Of a DNA stretch of 64,000 nt, positions 46,564-56,218 are shown in pieces (positions within the stretch are counted from its first letter, which is position 1; every line of letters begins with the position of its first letter). The position numbers and the translations under genes are program-made. Source of the DNA: an uncultured Collinsella sp. (GTDB lineage Bacteria; Actinomycetota; Coriobacteriia; Coriobacteriales; Coriobacteriaceae); the NCBI GenBank assembly GCA_902494535.1, contig CABUTO010000002.1, positions 1 through 64,000 of the forward strand, given 5' to 3'. The notes beneath the pieces were generated by a model that did not search any database, had not been told where the DNA came from, and saw only the letters and a program-made list of their open reading frames with translations.

Positions 46564-48083
46564 TGGTCCCTCCTTCCCTGGTACATCGCCGCCTCGAGCA
46601 CGTGGTCCTGCGTCACCTGCTCGCTCTCGGCGACATCTGCGATCGTGCGCGCAATGCGAACAAGGCGCACGATGCCACGCCCTGTGAGATGCGTGCGCTT
46701 CGACAGGCCGAGCACACACTTCTCCGCCGCATCATCGAGCTCAAAGGTCGAAACGACGCCGTCAATGGACCGAGTCTCGTCATCCTCGGCCTCGGCATCC
46801 GCATCTTCCATGCGGGATTCGCGCCAAGCGCGAAAGGCGCGACCGCGCACAACGTAGTCACGTAACTCGGCCGACGACATGCCCTCCGCACCCTCGATAA
46901 TCACTTGAGGGTCGGGACGGGTCACATCGATCATCATGTCGATACGGTCGGCCAAAGGACCGCGCAGTTTAGACCGATAGCGCTCGACCATCGCCGCCGA
47001 GCAGCGACACGGCACCTCGCGATCGCCCAAAAAGCCGCAGGGGCAGGGATTGCTCGCAGCCAGCAGCTGAAAGCGCGACGGGAAGGTAAAAGCCCCGTCG
47101 ACGCGTACGATCCTCACGTAGCCGCGCTCGATGGGCTGACGCAGCGTCTGCAGCACGCCAGTGGGAAACTCGGCAAGCTCGTCCAAAAAGAGCACGCCGC
47201 CATGAGCAAGGCTGATCTCACCCGGGTGCACCGGGCGCCCGCCGCCGATAAGGCCTGCGGTCGAAATACTGTGGTGGGGACTGCGGAAGGGGCGGTGCCC
47301 CGCCAACAAGCCATCAATGTTCTCACCCAAAACCGAATGGATGCACAGTGCCTCCTGCTGATCCTCAACGGAAAGCTCGGGCAGGATGCCGGTCATACGG
47401 CGTGCGAGCATCGTCTTGCCCGATCCCGGAGACCCGATCATGAGCAAGCCGAGTTCTCCTGCCGCCGCAAGCGCCATGCCGCGTTTAGCGACTTCCTGCC
47501 CCAGCACGTCTGCATAGTCGAGCTCGGGCTCAAAGGTCGCCTCGACACCCTCGGAATCCAAGTAGTGCCGTGCGGCATCGCCCATGCCGTGAGCAAGCTG
47601 AGACAGATGGTCGATAAAGCCGCAATCTACGCCCGCGAGTGGCACATGCTGGTCGGACCTGCCGGCGATAAAAGACAGCCCCATGTCGCGAGCCAATAGC
47701 TGAAACGCCACCTCGCCCTTGACGGGAAGCACCGTACCGTCCAGACCAAGCTCACCTGCGATAAGGCAGCGATCGAGGTTGTCACGGGGAATCTGCTCAT
47801 CGGCCGCTAGAACCGCGATGGCGATGGGCAGGTCAAAGCCGCTACCGGTCTTGCGGATATCGCCGGGTGCCAGGTTAACGGTAATGCCCGAGCGCGGGAT
47901 CTCGAACCCGGCGGAGCGCATCGCGCAGCGAATACGACCGCGTGACTCCATCACCTCCATACTCGGAATGCCGAGCATCTGGATGCCCGGAACGCCACCG
48001 GCAAGCGAGACCTCGACCGTGACGTGAATCGCCTCGACGCCGCGGATGCAGGCCGCGTGAACGGCAAACGTCTCGAACGCCAT
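46560..48083 (-). CDS. comM: YifB/ComM family Mg-chelatase-like AAA ATPase
   Basis: Hexameric helicase-like ATPase that aids branch migration during integration of transforming DNA in Gram-negatives. The ATG at 48083 overlaps the yraN stop by one base and gives 507 residues. The N-terminal ChlI-like domain contains MLGIPSMEVMESRGRIR. Walker A is GSPGSGKTMLARRM (about 210-223), Walker B VLFLDELAEF, and SNPCPCGF is a family signature. It is encoded between yraN and dprA, as in many bacteria. Confidence 0.94.
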   Translation of the reverse strand: MAFETFAVHAACIRGVEAIHVTVEVSLAGGVPGIQMLGIPSMEVMESRGRIRCAMRSAGFEIPRSGITVNLAPGDIRKTGSGFDLPIAIAVLAADEQIPRDNLDRCLIAGELGLDGTVLPVKGEVAFQLLARDMGLSFIAGRSDQHVPLAGVDCGFIDHLSQLAHGMGDAARHYLDSEGVEATFEPELDYADVLGQEVAKRGMALAAAGELGLLMIGSPGSGKTMLARRMTGILPELSVEDQQEALCIHSVLGENIDGLLAGHRPFRSPHHSISTAGLIGGGRPVHPGEISLAHGGVLFLDELAEFPTGVLQTLRQPIERGYVRIVRVDGAFTFPSRFQLLAASNPCPCGFLGDREVPCRCSAAMVERYRSKLRGPLADRIDMMIDVTRPDPQVIIEGAEGMSSAELRDYVVRGRAFRAWRESRMEDADAEAEDDETRSIDGVVSTFELDDAAEKCVLGLSKRTHLTGRGIVRLVRIARTIADVAESEQVTQDHVLEAAMYQGRRDQ

Positions 48084-48568
48084 CACGACACCTGCCAATC
48101 GAACGCGTTGTACTGATGCTCGATCTCGGCGATATGCCCGCCGCGGATGGTGACACCCACAGCATCGAAGCGAATCGCCTTGAGCGGATAATGCTCCATG
48201 AGATAGCAACTTGCGATGCGGCGGTAGCGGCGTTGCTTTTGGGCGTCCACGGCCTCCTCGGGAAAGACCCGCGTGGTGCAATCCAGCGAAACGCGTCTGG
48301 TCTTGACCTCGGCCATCACCACGACATCGTCGAGCTCATCGAGCAGCACCAGATCGGCCTCGCCCTCGGTGCAGCGATAGCCCTGCTCCAGCAAGGTGTA
48401 GCCGCGCTCGTTAAAGTAGTCGATGGTGATCAGCTCGCCCAGCATGCCTAGCTCGCGGGGACTGAGTCCCTTGATAAACTCGAGCGTCATCGCCCCGGAG
48501 TCGAGCTCGCCGTTTTCCCAACGCTCCTTGAGCTGCTGCGTCTTGCTCTTTTTGCTTGCGGCACTCAT
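48083..48568 (-). CDS. yraN: UPF0102 family endonuclease-like protein YraN
   Basis: Holliday-junction-resolvase-like fold of unproven function. The ATG at 48568 after AAGGAG gives 161 residues, about 40 longer than the family because of a charged N-terminal extension (ASKKSKTQQLKERW). The nuclease core has GELITIDYFNERGY, GEADLVLLD and VMAEVKTRR, i.e. the E-D-EVK active-site pattern. It is coupled to comM by a 1-bp overlap. Confidence 0.9.
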   Translation of the reverse strand: MSAASKKSKTQQLKERWENGELDSGAMTLEFIKGLSPRELGMLGELITIDYFNERGYTLLEQGYRCTEGEADLVLLDELDDVVVMAEVKTRRVSLDCTTRVFPEEAVDAQKQRRYRRIASCYLMEHYPLKAIRFDAVGVTIRGGHIAEIEHQYNAFDWQVS

Positions 48569-48666
48569 GGGGTCTCCTTTCCCGCACACTGCATTGCCCC
48601 GATGATGAGGGCACCTTTCATGCGGGTAAGTACCGGAAGCAAACCAAAAGCTGACCAAATGCCGTC

Positions 48667-48709
48667 AAAAAACGGGCCGTACGCAACAATGGTGTTGCAT
48701 ACGGCCCGC
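48667..48709 (-). terminator. Intrinsic terminator of rnhB
   Basis: CGGGCCGTATGCAACA (48708-48693) pairs with TGTTGCGTACGGCCCG (48688-48673), with one mismatch, and is followed by TTTTTT on the minus strand. Confidence 0.92.
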
Positions 48710-48757
48710 TACCAGCAGGTTTATAAAACCCCAGAGGTCCATGTCTCCACAATTGGC

Positions 48758-49546
48758 TTAGAAAAGGCGCTCAGTCTGCAGAAAGTTTCCGCAAAAGCTC
48801 ACGCGGTGCAGCGGACAAAGTCCATGTTTGCGAATGGCCTCGATGTGCTCGGGGCTCGCATAGCCCTTCGACTCGGCCAGATGGTACTCGGGATACTCGG
48901 CGTCGTACTCGACCATCATCTCGTCACGCGTGACCTTGGCCATGATGGACGCCGCGGCGATGCAGGCGATCTTGGCATCGCCCTTCACCACATCGCGCTC
49001 GTTAGGAACGGCGCCCAAGGGGTTGCCATCCATAAGCACGCAATCGGGCTCGAGCCCCGTATCGGCCACGGCGCCCGCAACGGCGGTACGGATAGCACGG
49101 GCCATGCCCATCTCATCGATATCCTTAGGCGCGATATGGCAAAAACCGATCGCCGTCGCCACCTCGGCAATCTTCACTGAGAGCAACTCGCGGCGCGCCG
49201 GCGTGAGCTTTTTGGAATCGTTGATGCCCCAGACGCGCGGCTCCATAGGAAGGCAGACAGCGCATACCGTCAAAGGACCGGCCACCGATCCGCGACCCAC
49301 CTCGTCGACACCAACGACCACTCCATCGCCGCCAAGCTCATGCATAAGCTCGTACATGTCATTGACGCGCTCGCGCTCGGCAAGCTCTTTGGCATGGCGT
49401 TTGAGGGCGCGTTCGCAAGCCTTGATCACCTGCTGGCGCGGGTCCTCGCGATAATGCTCCACGAGGGCGGGAATCTCCTCAAACGTGGCGCTCGCCAACT
49501 CACCGGCAACCTGCGATGCCGAAACCGAGCTCGTCATGTTGGCCAT
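48758..49546 (-). CDS. rnhB: Ribonuclease HII
   Basis: Removes ribonucleotides and RNA primers from DNA. The ATG at 49546 after GGAGG gives 262 residues. The catalytic acids are in VVVGVDEVGRGSVAGP (about 76-91), CVLMDGNPL and MAKVTRDEMM. The first 75 residues form an N-terminal helical extension of the kind seen in Bacillus RNase HII. It follows rplS and precedes yraN after a strong terminator. Confidence 0.96.
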   Translation of the reverse strand: MANMTSSVSASQVAGELASATFEEIPALVEHYREDPRQQVIKACERALKRHAKELAERERVNDMYELMHELGGDGVVVGVDEVGRGSVAGPLTVCAVCLPMEPRVWGINDSKKLTPARRELLSVKIAEVATAIGFCHIAPKDIDEMGMARAIRTAVAGAVADTGLEPDCVLMDGNPLGAVPNERDVVKGDAKIACIAAASIMAKVTRDEMMVEYDAEYPEYHLAESKGYASPEHIEAIRKHGLCPLHRVSFCGNFLQTERLF

Positions 49547-49575
49547 ACCAGGCCCTCCTTGCATGCAAATCAGAT

Positions 49576-49604
49576 AAAAAGAAGGGCCACCCGAAGGTGA
49601 CCCT
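49576..49604 (-). terminator. Intrinsic terminator of rplS
   Basis: AGGGTCACC pairs with GGTGGCCCT around a stable TTCG tetraloop and is followed by TCTTTTT on the minus strand, about 36 bp after the rplS stop. Confidence 0.9.
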
Positions 49605-49639
49605 TGTGTCCAAACGAGTGGACAGACGCTGCGATCTTC

Positions 49640-49981
49640 TTAGCGCTTCTCGGGGATGCGAGCAGCCTTGCCCACCTTGTCGCGGAGGTAGTACAGCTTG
49701 GCACGACGGACGCGACCATGACGAACGACCTCGAGCTTGGCGATCTTGGGGCTGTGAAGCGGGAAGGTACGCTCAACACCGACACCGAAGGACATCTTGC
49801 GGACGGTGAAGGTCTCGCGGGAACCGGCGCCGGCCATGCGGATGACGTCGCCCTGGAAGACCTGGATGCGCTCGCGGTCGCCTTCCTTAATGCGGTAGTG
49901 AACCTTGACGTTGTCGGCGACGCGAACCTGAGGAATGTCCTCGCGGATCTGCTGACGCTCGATTGCGCGGATGTAATCCAT
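49640..49981 (-). CDS. rplS: 50S ribosomal protein L19
   Basis: Large-subunit protein at the 30S interface. The ATG at 49981, preceded by AAGGAA, gives 113 residues. Family hallmarks are [18 protein letters not shown] (about 27-44), [15 protein letters not shown], and the basic end [19 protein letters not shown]. It is detached from the rpsP-trmD cluster, which lies about 8 kb away here, and has its own promoter and terminator. Confidence 0.98.
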   Translation of the reverse strand: MDYIRAIERQQIREDIPQVRVADNVKVHYRIKEGDRERIQVFQGDVIRMAGAGSRETFTVRKMSFGVGVERTFPLHSPKIAKLEVVRHGRVRRAKLYYLRDKVGKAARIPEKR

Positions 49982-50050
49982 GTGCAATTCCTTACTCTTC
50001 TAGAGGTGCCGTACCACCATGGCCGGCACGTAGTTGAACAAACGTATTCG

Positions 50051-50078
50051 AGTATACACGCGCGGGTTTCTGCTGCAA
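50051..50078 (-). promoter_or_regulatory. Promoter of rplS
   Basis: TTGCAG (50078-50073) and TATACT (50056-50051) are separated by 16 bp on the minus strand, about 70 bp before the rplS start. Confidence 0.65.
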
Positions 50079-50123
50079 GAACAATTTTTTACGCAGACAA
50101 AAAGACAAAACCCGCACATGATA

Positions 50124-50151
50124 ACCGCCCGTCTCACAAATGAGACGGGCG
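50124..50151 (-). terminator. Hairpin downstream of ppdK
   Basis: CCGCCCGTCTCA pairs with TGAGACGGGCGG around a TTTG loop, 40 bp after the ppdK stop. No immediate T-run is present (TTATCATG follows; TTTT lies about 15 nt on), so it may be a 3'-stabilising stem or weak terminator. Confidence 0.6.
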
Positions 50152-50191
50152 GCATGAAGGGGGGCTACACTAGGCGTCTACGCCCAAAACG

Positions 50192-52942
50192 TTAGGCGGG
50201 ACGCTTGGCCTCGAGCTTGGCCTGGGCGGCAGCCAAGCGCGCGAGGGGCACGCGGTAGGGCGAGCAGGACACGTAGTCCACGTCGGCCACGTTAAACAGG
50301 CCCTTGATGGACTTGGGGTCGCCGCCGTGCTCGCCGCACACGCCAAAGTGCATGTCGGGGTTGGTGGCACGGCCCTTCTCGACGGCCATGCGTACCAGCT
50401 CGAGTACTGCCGTATCGATGGTCTCGAAGGGGTTGTCCTTCAGAATCTTCTTATGCATGTACAGCGGGATGAACTTAGCCTCGGCGTCGTCACGCGAGAA
50501 ACCGAAGGTCGTCTGGGTGAGGTCGTTGGTGCCAAAGCAGAAGAAGTCGGCATGGTGGGCGATCTCGTCAGCGACCATGCAGGCGCGCGGCAGCTCGAGC
50601 ATCGTGCCCACGGGAATATTGAGCTCGACGCCTTCTTCGACGGAAACCTCGGCGATCACGCGCTCGATGACCTCGCGGGTCTGGACGTGCTCGGCCGTGA
50701 TGGAGACGAGCGGAACCATGATCTCGGGACGCGGGTCGACGCCCTCCTTGATAAGGCAGGCAGCAGCCGTGGCGACGGCGCGAACCTGCATGAGCGGCAG
50801 ATCGCTAAAGACGACGGATAGGCGCACGCCGCGCAGGCCGAGCATCGGGTTGGACTCGACCATGCCGTCGATGCGACGCAGGCGGGCACGCAGGGCGGCA
50901 AGCTCTTCCTCGCTGGCGCCAGCGGCCTCCTTCTTGGTGATGGCAACCTCGAGCTCGCGAGGATTATCCAAGAACTCATGAAGCGGCGGATCGAGCAGAC
51001 GAACGACCACATCGCGACCGGACATGGTCTTGAACATGGCCAGGAAGTCCTCCGTCTGAACCTTGAGCAGATCGGCGAGGGCCCGCTGCTTCACGGCCTC
51101 ATCGTCGGACAGGATAAAGCTCTGGATGATGTTCTTACGGTCGCCCAGGAACATGTGCTCGGTGCGGCACAGGCCAATAGCCTCGGCGCCAAACTCGAGT
51201 GCGAGCTCGGCATCCTCAGGGTTGTCGGCGTTGACGCGCACATGGTTGGCGTGGCCATCGGTCTCGTCCAGACGAATCTCGTCGGCCCAGGACAGGATGG
51301 TGTCCAGGTCGCCGGTGAGCTCAGCCGAAACCAGATCAACGGCGCCGTCGACGACGATGCCCTGGGTGCCGTCGATGGAGATGATGTCGCCCTCGTGCAG
51401 CACGCGGTCGCTGCCCTCGATGCGCACGACCTTCTCGGCGGCATCGATGTGGAAGCGCTCAACGCCGCAGACGCAGGGCGTACCCATACCGCGGGCGATA
51501 ACGGCGGCATGGCTCGTCTTGCCACCGTGGCTGGTCAGGATGCCCTCGGCGGCGACCATGCCCTTCAAGTCGTCGGGGTTGGTCTCCCAACGGACCAAGA
51601 TAACCTTATGGCCCTCGTTCGCGCGCGCGACGGCGTCATCGCTCGAGAACACGACCTCGCCCACGGCGGCGCCGGGGCTGGCGTTGAGCCCGCAAGCAAG
51701 AGCCTCGTACTTCTTGGAGGAATCGAACTGCGGGTGCAGGAGCTGGTCGAGCTGCGCGGGATCGATACGGCTCACGGCCTCTTCGCGGGTGATGAGGCCC
51801 TCCTCGACCATCTCGATGGCAATGCGCAGGGCGGCGGTGGCGGTACGCTTGCCCACGCGGGTCTGGAGCATCCAGAGCTTACCCTGCTCGATGGTGAACT
51901 CGATATCGCACATATCGCGGTAGTGGTCCTCGAGCGTCAGGAACACGCGCTCGAGTTCCTCGCCTGCGGACTCAAGACCCGGGGTGATCTTGAGGTCGGC
52001 GATGGGCTCGGTATTGCGGATGCCGGCGACGACGTCCTCGCCCTGGGCGTTGACCAGAAAGTCGCCGTAGAATTCCTTGGTGCCATCGGCCGGGTTGCGC
52101 GTGAAGGCGACGCCAGTCGCGGATGTCTCGCCCTTGTTACCAAAAGCCATGGCCTGAACGTTGACGGCGGTACCGAGCTCGTCGGAGATACCATGCTGCT
52201 TGCGATAGATGCAGGCACGCTCGTTCATCCAGCTGCCAAAAACGGCTTGGATGGCAAGGCGCAACTGGAGCTCCGGATCATGCGGGAAGACGGGCTTGCC
52301 GTCGGCGACCTCAAGCTCGGGATACAGGCTGGCCTCGACGTTATCGGCGAAGATGCCCTTGAACGTCTCGACAAGCTCCTGCAGGTCCTCGGCCGAAAGC
52401 TCGGAATCGACGCGAACACCGGCGACCAGACGAGCCTGGGTCAAGGCGTTCTCGAACAGATCGGCATCGACGCCCATGACGACGTTGGAGAACATCTGGA
52501 TAAAGCGGCGGTAGCTATCCCAGGCAAAACGTGGATTTTGCGTTTGGGCGATAAGGCCCTGGACGGAATCGTCGTTGAGACCCAGGTTGAGAACCGTGTC
52601 CATCATACCCGGCATGGAGAACGGAGCGCCCGAGCGCACCGATACGAGCAGCGGGTCGTTGGCGTCACCGAGCTTCTTGCCGCAGCGAGCCTCGAGGTCT
52701 GCCTCGGCGGCAACGATCTCATCGAGTACGCCATCAGGCCACACGTTGCCGGCACCGGAATACTCAACGCAGGTTTGGCAGGTAATAGTAAAGCCGCCGG
52801 GAACCGGCAGGCCGATACGGCTCATCTCAGCAAGGTTCGCGCCCTTGCCGCCAAGCACAAAGTTCATGGACTTGTCGCCCTCAGTCACACAAGTGCCCTG
52901 GGCGTCGGTGCCAAAACGGTAAACCCTCTTGCAATCGCTCAC
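50192..52942 (-). CDS. ppdK: Pyruvate, phosphate dikinase
   Basis: Reversibly interconverts pyruvate, ATP and phosphate with PEP, AMP and pyrophosphate, giving flexible glycolysis/gluconeogenesis in anaerobes. The 916 residues comprise an N-terminal ATP-grasp domain (FVLGGKGANLAEMSRIGLPV; SVRSGAPFSMPGMMDT), the swivelling phosphohistidine domain (HGGKTSHAAVIARGMGTPC, about 452-470, with the regulatory Thr two residues before the His) and a PEP/pyruvate TIM barrel (ending FGVCGEHGGDPKSI). The start is GTG with AAGGGGAAG upstream. Its regulator is the next gene upstream. Confidence 0.98.
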   Translation of the reverse strand: MSDCKRVYRFGTDAQGTCVTEGDKSMNFVLGGKGANLAEMSRIGLPVPGGFTITCQTCVEYSGAGNVWPDGVLDEIVAAEADLEARCGKKLGDANDPLLVSVRSGAPFSMPGMMDTVLNLGLNDDSVQGLIAQTQNPRFAWDSYRRFIQMFSNVVMGVDADLFENALTQARLVAGVRVDSELSAEDLQELVETFKGIFADNVEASLYPELEVADGKPVFPHDPELQLRLAIQAVFGSWMNERACIYRKQHGISDELGTAVNVQAMAFGNKGETSATGVAFTRNPADGTKEFYGDFLVNAQGEDVVAGIRNTEPIADLKITPGLESAGEELERVFLTLEDHYRDMCDIEFTIEQGKLWMLQTRVGKRTATAALRIAIEMVEEGLITREEAVSRIDPAQLDQLLHPQFDSSKKYEALACGLNASPGAAVGEVVFSSDDAVARANEGHKVILVRWETNPDDLKGMVAAEGILTSHGGKTSHAAVIARGMGTPCVCGVERFHIDAAEKVVRIEGSDRVLHEGDIISIDGTQGIVVDGAVDLVSAELTGDLDTILSWADEIRLDETDGHANHVRVNADNPEDAELALEFGAEAIGLCRTEHMFLGDRKNIIQSFILSDDEAVKQRALADLLKVQTEDFLAMFKTMSGRDVVVRLLDPPLHEFLDNPRELEVAITKKEAAGASEEELAALRARLRRIDGMVESNPMLGLRGVRLSVVFSDLPLMQVRAVATAAACLIKEGVDPRPEIMVPLVSITAEHVQTREVIERVIAEVSVEEGVELNIPVGTMLELPRACMVADEIAHHADFFCFGTNDLTQTTFGFSRDDAEAKFIPLYMHKKILKDNPFETIDTAVLELVRMAVEKGRATNPDMHFGVCGEHGGDPKSIKGLFNVADVDYVSCSPYRVPLARLAAAQAKLEAKRPA

Positions 52943-53048
52943 GATACTTCCCCTTCCATGCGCTCTCGCGCACGACCGTGGTAACGAAACGACCCACCGG
53001 ATGCAGGCCGTGAGGGAACTATACGGCGGGTTTTATGCCGACATGAGA

Positions 53049-53126
53049 AGAGGATGCGCGGTTTGGTAAACGTGCTAAAACAAGCGGTAAATGGTAGATA
53101 AAGGTGGTTACCTTATGAAGATACCA
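53049..53126. promoter_or_regulatory. GGTA-rich repeat cluster upstream of ppdK
   Basis: The 266-bp gap between the regulator and ppdK holds repeated half-sites: TTTGGTAAACG (53052), GCGGTAAATGGTAG (53084), and a nested palindrome TGGTA...TACCA (53092-53126) that encloses AAGGT-GGTT-ACCTT. CTTTACCAATTT lies further on at 53170. A TATAGT box for ppdK is at 53023-53018 (minus). Probably an operator region; the regulator is unknown. Confidence 0.4.
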
Positions 53127-53208
53127 CTACAAGAAAATCGCAGGTTGAATGCAAGGAGTTTGCTAAATCGCTTTACCAATTTCAGATATTTTTAGCTACC
53201 CCAATAAG

Positions 53209-54084
53209 CTAGCTTTGTTGGGCGCGACGGGCGGCACGGCGAGCCCTGGCTTCCTGAATCTCTTCGAGGTGGGCAATGATCTCGGAGGCGCTCTCCTCAA
53301 TCGCCTTACCGTCGGTGCGTACCACAAAGCAGCCAAGGCGCTTCAAAAGGGCACGGGCTTCCTCGAGCTCGCTGCGTACGCTCTCGGGCTCGGCATAGGA
53401 GCCGGCAACGGCACGGGCGTAATCATCCCCCAGGCGGCTATCGCGGATCTCGGAAATCACGTCAACAGTCGAAATCAGACCGAACAGCCGCATCGGGTCG
53501 ACCTCGTAAATCGACTTAGGCGGCTCTATACCATGTGCCAGCGGAACATTGGCGACTTTATAGCCCTGATAGGCCAAATACATCGAAAGGGGCGTCTTGG
53601 ACGTGCGCGATACGCCCAGCAGCACGATATCGGCACCCGACAGATCGTCGCAACCGCGCCCGTCATCGTGCTCAACAAAATACTCCATGGCCTCAATGCG
53701 ATGGAAATAGCGGTCGTCGGTCTTATGAATCACGCCAGCAACGCCCTTGGGCGCAACGCCGATAAGCGACGAAAGCACGGCGAGTGTCGGGCCGATCAAG
53801 TCGACCGAGCGGATATGCAGCATGCCCAGGTAGTCGAGCACGCGAGCGCGCAGCGCCGGGTCGACGATGGTGTGGAACACAGCGATATCGCGATGGCCGG
53901 CATCGACGCGCGGTTCCACAAACGACTTGACCTGCTCCACCGAGGTCACCTTGGGCAGGCGCAAAACACGAAAAGCCCCTTCATCAAATTGCCCGGACGC
54001 CGCAAGCACCACCTCACAAGCGGTATCACCGAGCGAGTCGGAGATAACGATAAGGGTGGGACGAGCGGTGACCGGGCAATCCAT
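53209..54084 (-). CDS. Pyruvate, phosphate dikinase regulatory protein (DUF299 kinase/pyrophosphorylase)
   Basis: Bifunctional enzyme that inactivates PPDK by ADP-dependent phosphorylation of the Thr next to the catalytic His, and reactivates it by phosphate-dependent dephosphorylation. The 291 residues start with the family opening TLIVISDSLGDTAC. The P-loop is GVSRTSKTPLSMYLA (about 150-164), followed by GYKVANVPLAHGIEPP. AAGGAG precedes the ATG. Position directly upstream of ppdK fits this target rather than PEP synthase. Confidence 0.94.
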   Translation of the reverse strand: MDCPVTARPTLIVISDSLGDTACEVVLAASGQFDEGAFRVLRLPKVTSVEQVKSFVEPRVDAGHRDIAVFHTIVDPALRARVLDYLGMLHIRSVDLIGPTLAVLSSLIGVAPKGVAGVIHKTDDRYFHRIEAMEYFVEHDDGRGCDDLSGADIVLLGVSRTSKTPLSMYLAYQGYKVANVPLAHGIEPPKSIYEVDPMRLFGLISTVDVISEIRDSRLGDDYARAVAGSYAEPESVRSELEEARALLKRLGCFVVRTDGKAIEESASEIIAHLEEIQEARARRAARRAQQS

Positions 54085-54118
54085 GCGGGGCTCCTTTTGC
54101 GCTTATGCGCAGGCTAGC

Positions 54119-56215
54119 TTACTTTTTGCGGGCAAGCTCACCGATGTTGGCGATGCCGGAGAACACGGCCTCGAAGCGGTTGAGCAGCTTAAGGCGATTA
54201 TCGCGAAGCTGCTCGTCCTTGTCCATGACCATAACCTCGTCGAAGAAGCGGTCGATGGGCGCGCGCAGAGCGGCGAGCGCGGCAAATGCGGCCGGGTAGT
54301 CCTCGGCAGCAAGGGCGGCATCGACAGCGGTCTGGGCAGCCTCGGAGGCGTCGGCGAGCGCGAGCTCGGCCTCGCCCATCAGGCTGCGGTCGTACTCCGC
54401 GCCCAGCTCGGGCTTGGAGATATGCGCGGCACGAGCATAGGCGGTGGCCAGGTTGTCAAAGGTCTCGGCATCGTTCTTACGGGCCTCGTCGAGGGCGGCA
54501 CAGCGGGCGAAGAAGACCGACGGGGCGATGATGTGCACCGCGGAGACGGCGGCAACGGTATCGGCCGGAATTTTCTCGTCGCGGGCCATGCTCACCAGAC
54601 GGCCGTGGAAGAAGTCGCGAACCTGCTGGGCGACCTCGGCGTCGTCGAACTCGATGCCCTGCTCGCTATAGAGCTCAAGGGCAAAGTCAATCAGCGACGT
54701 GGGGTCGATCGGCAGACGGTCGCGCAGGATGTTGATGATGCCGATGGCGGCACGACGCAGCGCATAGGGGTCCGAAGAGCCGGTCGGGGGCTCGCCGATA
54801 GCAAAGATACCGGCGATGGTATCGAGCTTGTCAGCGCAGGCAACGATGCAACCAGCGGTGCCCTCGGGCAGATCATCACCGGCAAAGCGGGGACGATAGT
54901 GATCGCGGATGGCATGGGCGACCTCGTCGTTCTCCCCCATCGCGGTCGCGTAATAACCGCCCATCACGCCCTGCTGGCTTGTAAACTCGACGACGGCGTT
55001 AGACACCAGGTCGGCCTTGCACAGGTGCGCGGCACGGCCGGCGTCGGCTGCCAGGTGAGCACCCAGGTGTGCCTCGCGGGCAATCGCAAGCGCAAGCTGC
55101 TCAATGCGCTCGGACTTGGCAAGCACGCTGCCGAGCTTCTCCTGGAAGGCGACCTTGGCCAGGCGCTCACGAAACTCGTCGAGGGAGATCTTCAGGTCCT
55201 CCTCGTAGAAGAACTTGGCGTCGTCCAGACGGGCACGCACGACGCGCTCGTTGCCGTCGATCACGCGCTCGGCGTTCTCGGGCTTGCTGTTAGAAACGAC
55301 CACGAACTCACGCGTCAGTTTGCCTTCGCCGTCATAGATCGGGAAGTAGCGCTGATTGGTGAGCATGGACTCGCAGATGATCTCGTGCGGGACCTTGAGG
55401 AACTCCTCATCGAAGGTACCGACGAGCACCGTCGGCCACTCGCAGAGGTTGATGACCTCCTCAAAGACCTTCTTGGGCGTATCGACGTGGCAGCCGGGGC
55501 GCGCAGCCTCAACCTCGGCGATACCGGCAAGGATGGCCTCACGACGACGCTCGGCAGAAAGCACGCCGGCGTCCTCGAGCACCTGCTCGTAAACAGCGGG
55601 GCTGGCGACCACATGGTCACCGGGACCGAGCACGCGATGACCACGCGTGGTGTTGCCACTCGTCACGTCGGCAAACGACACGGGCACAACGTCCTCGCCC
55701 AGAAGGCAGCAGATCCAACGAACCGGACGAACAAAGGTCGCATGCTCGTGACCCCAACGCTGAGAGCGGTAGTTGGGCCACTGCAGGCCGGCGATAGTCT
55801 TCTCGCATAGCGCGGTCAGAATCGGTGTAGCCGGTGCAGAAGGAATATTCTTCTCGGCAAAGACGTACTCGCGGCCGTCGGTGTCCTCGCGACGGATCAG
55901 ATCCTCGGCAGCCACACCGCACTTGCGGGCAAAGCCCTGGGCGGCCTTGGTGGCGTTACCGTCAGCGTCGAACGCGATATTTGCCGCGGGACCGCGCTTA
56001 ACCTCGTGGACCTCGTCGGTCGCAGTGGCGACATTGGCCACGAGTGCAGCCAGGCGACGCGGGCTCGAGATCACACGGACCTCGCCGTGGGCCAGGCCGG
56101 CATCGTCCAAACCCTTGGCGATCATGGTGCCAAGCTGCTTGACGGCATTGTTCAGCGGCGCGGAGGGCATCTCCTCCGTACCGATCTCAAACAGGAAATC
56201 CTTAGCGTCTGCCAT
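54119..56215 (-). CDS. glyS: Glycine--tRNA ligase, beta subunit
   Basis: Beta chain of the bacterial heterotetrameric glycyl-tRNA synthetase, needed for tRNA recognition. The 698 residues open with the family signature FLFEIGTEEMPSAPL and continue with KRGPAANIAFDADG. The central B3/B4- and HD-like regions are followed by the C-terminal anticodon-binding helices (DEVMVMDKDEQLRDNRLKLL, in parts). It lies three bases after glyQ with GAGG in the glyQ end, so it is co-translated. Confidence 0.97.
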   Translation of the reverse strand: MADAKDFLFEIGTEEMPSAPLNNAVKQLGTMIAKGLDDAGLAHGEVRVISSPRRLAALVANVATATDEVHEVKRGPAANIAFDADGNATKAAQGFARKCGVAAEDLIRREDTDGREYVFAEKNIPSAPATPILTALCEKTIAGLQWPNYRSQRWGHEHATFVRPVRWICCLLGEDVVPVSFADVTSGNTTRGHRVLGPGDHVVASPAVYEQVLEDAGVLSAERRREAILAGIAEVEAARPGCHVDTPKKVFEEVINLCEWPTVLVGTFDEEFLKVPHEIICESMLTNQRYFPIYDGEGKLTREFVVVSNSKPENAERVIDGNERVVRARLDDAKFFYEEDLKISLDEFRERLAKVAFQEKLGSVLAKSERIEQLALAIAREAHLGAHLAADAGRAAHLCKADLVSNAVVEFTSQQGVMGGYYATAMGENDEVAHAIRDHYRPRFAGDDLPEGTAGCIVACADKLDTIAGIFAIGEPPTGSSDPYALRRAAIGIINILRDRLPIDPTSLIDFALELYSEQGIEFDDAEVAQQVRDFFHGRLVSMARDEKIPADTVAAVSAVHIIAPSVFFARCAALDEARKNDAETFDNLATAYARAAHISKPELGAEYDRSLMGEAELALADASEAAQTAVDAALAAEDYPAAFAALAALRAPIDRFFDEVMVMDKDEQLRDNRLKLLNRFEAVFSGIANIGELARKK

Positions 56216-56218
56216 GGC

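Noticed and set aside
53190..53206. Possible REP relic (TTTTTAGCTACCCC) downstream of the PPDK regulator
   Set aside because: Only about 13 bases match the end of the RAYT2 repeat; core and second arm are missing, so it may be chance.
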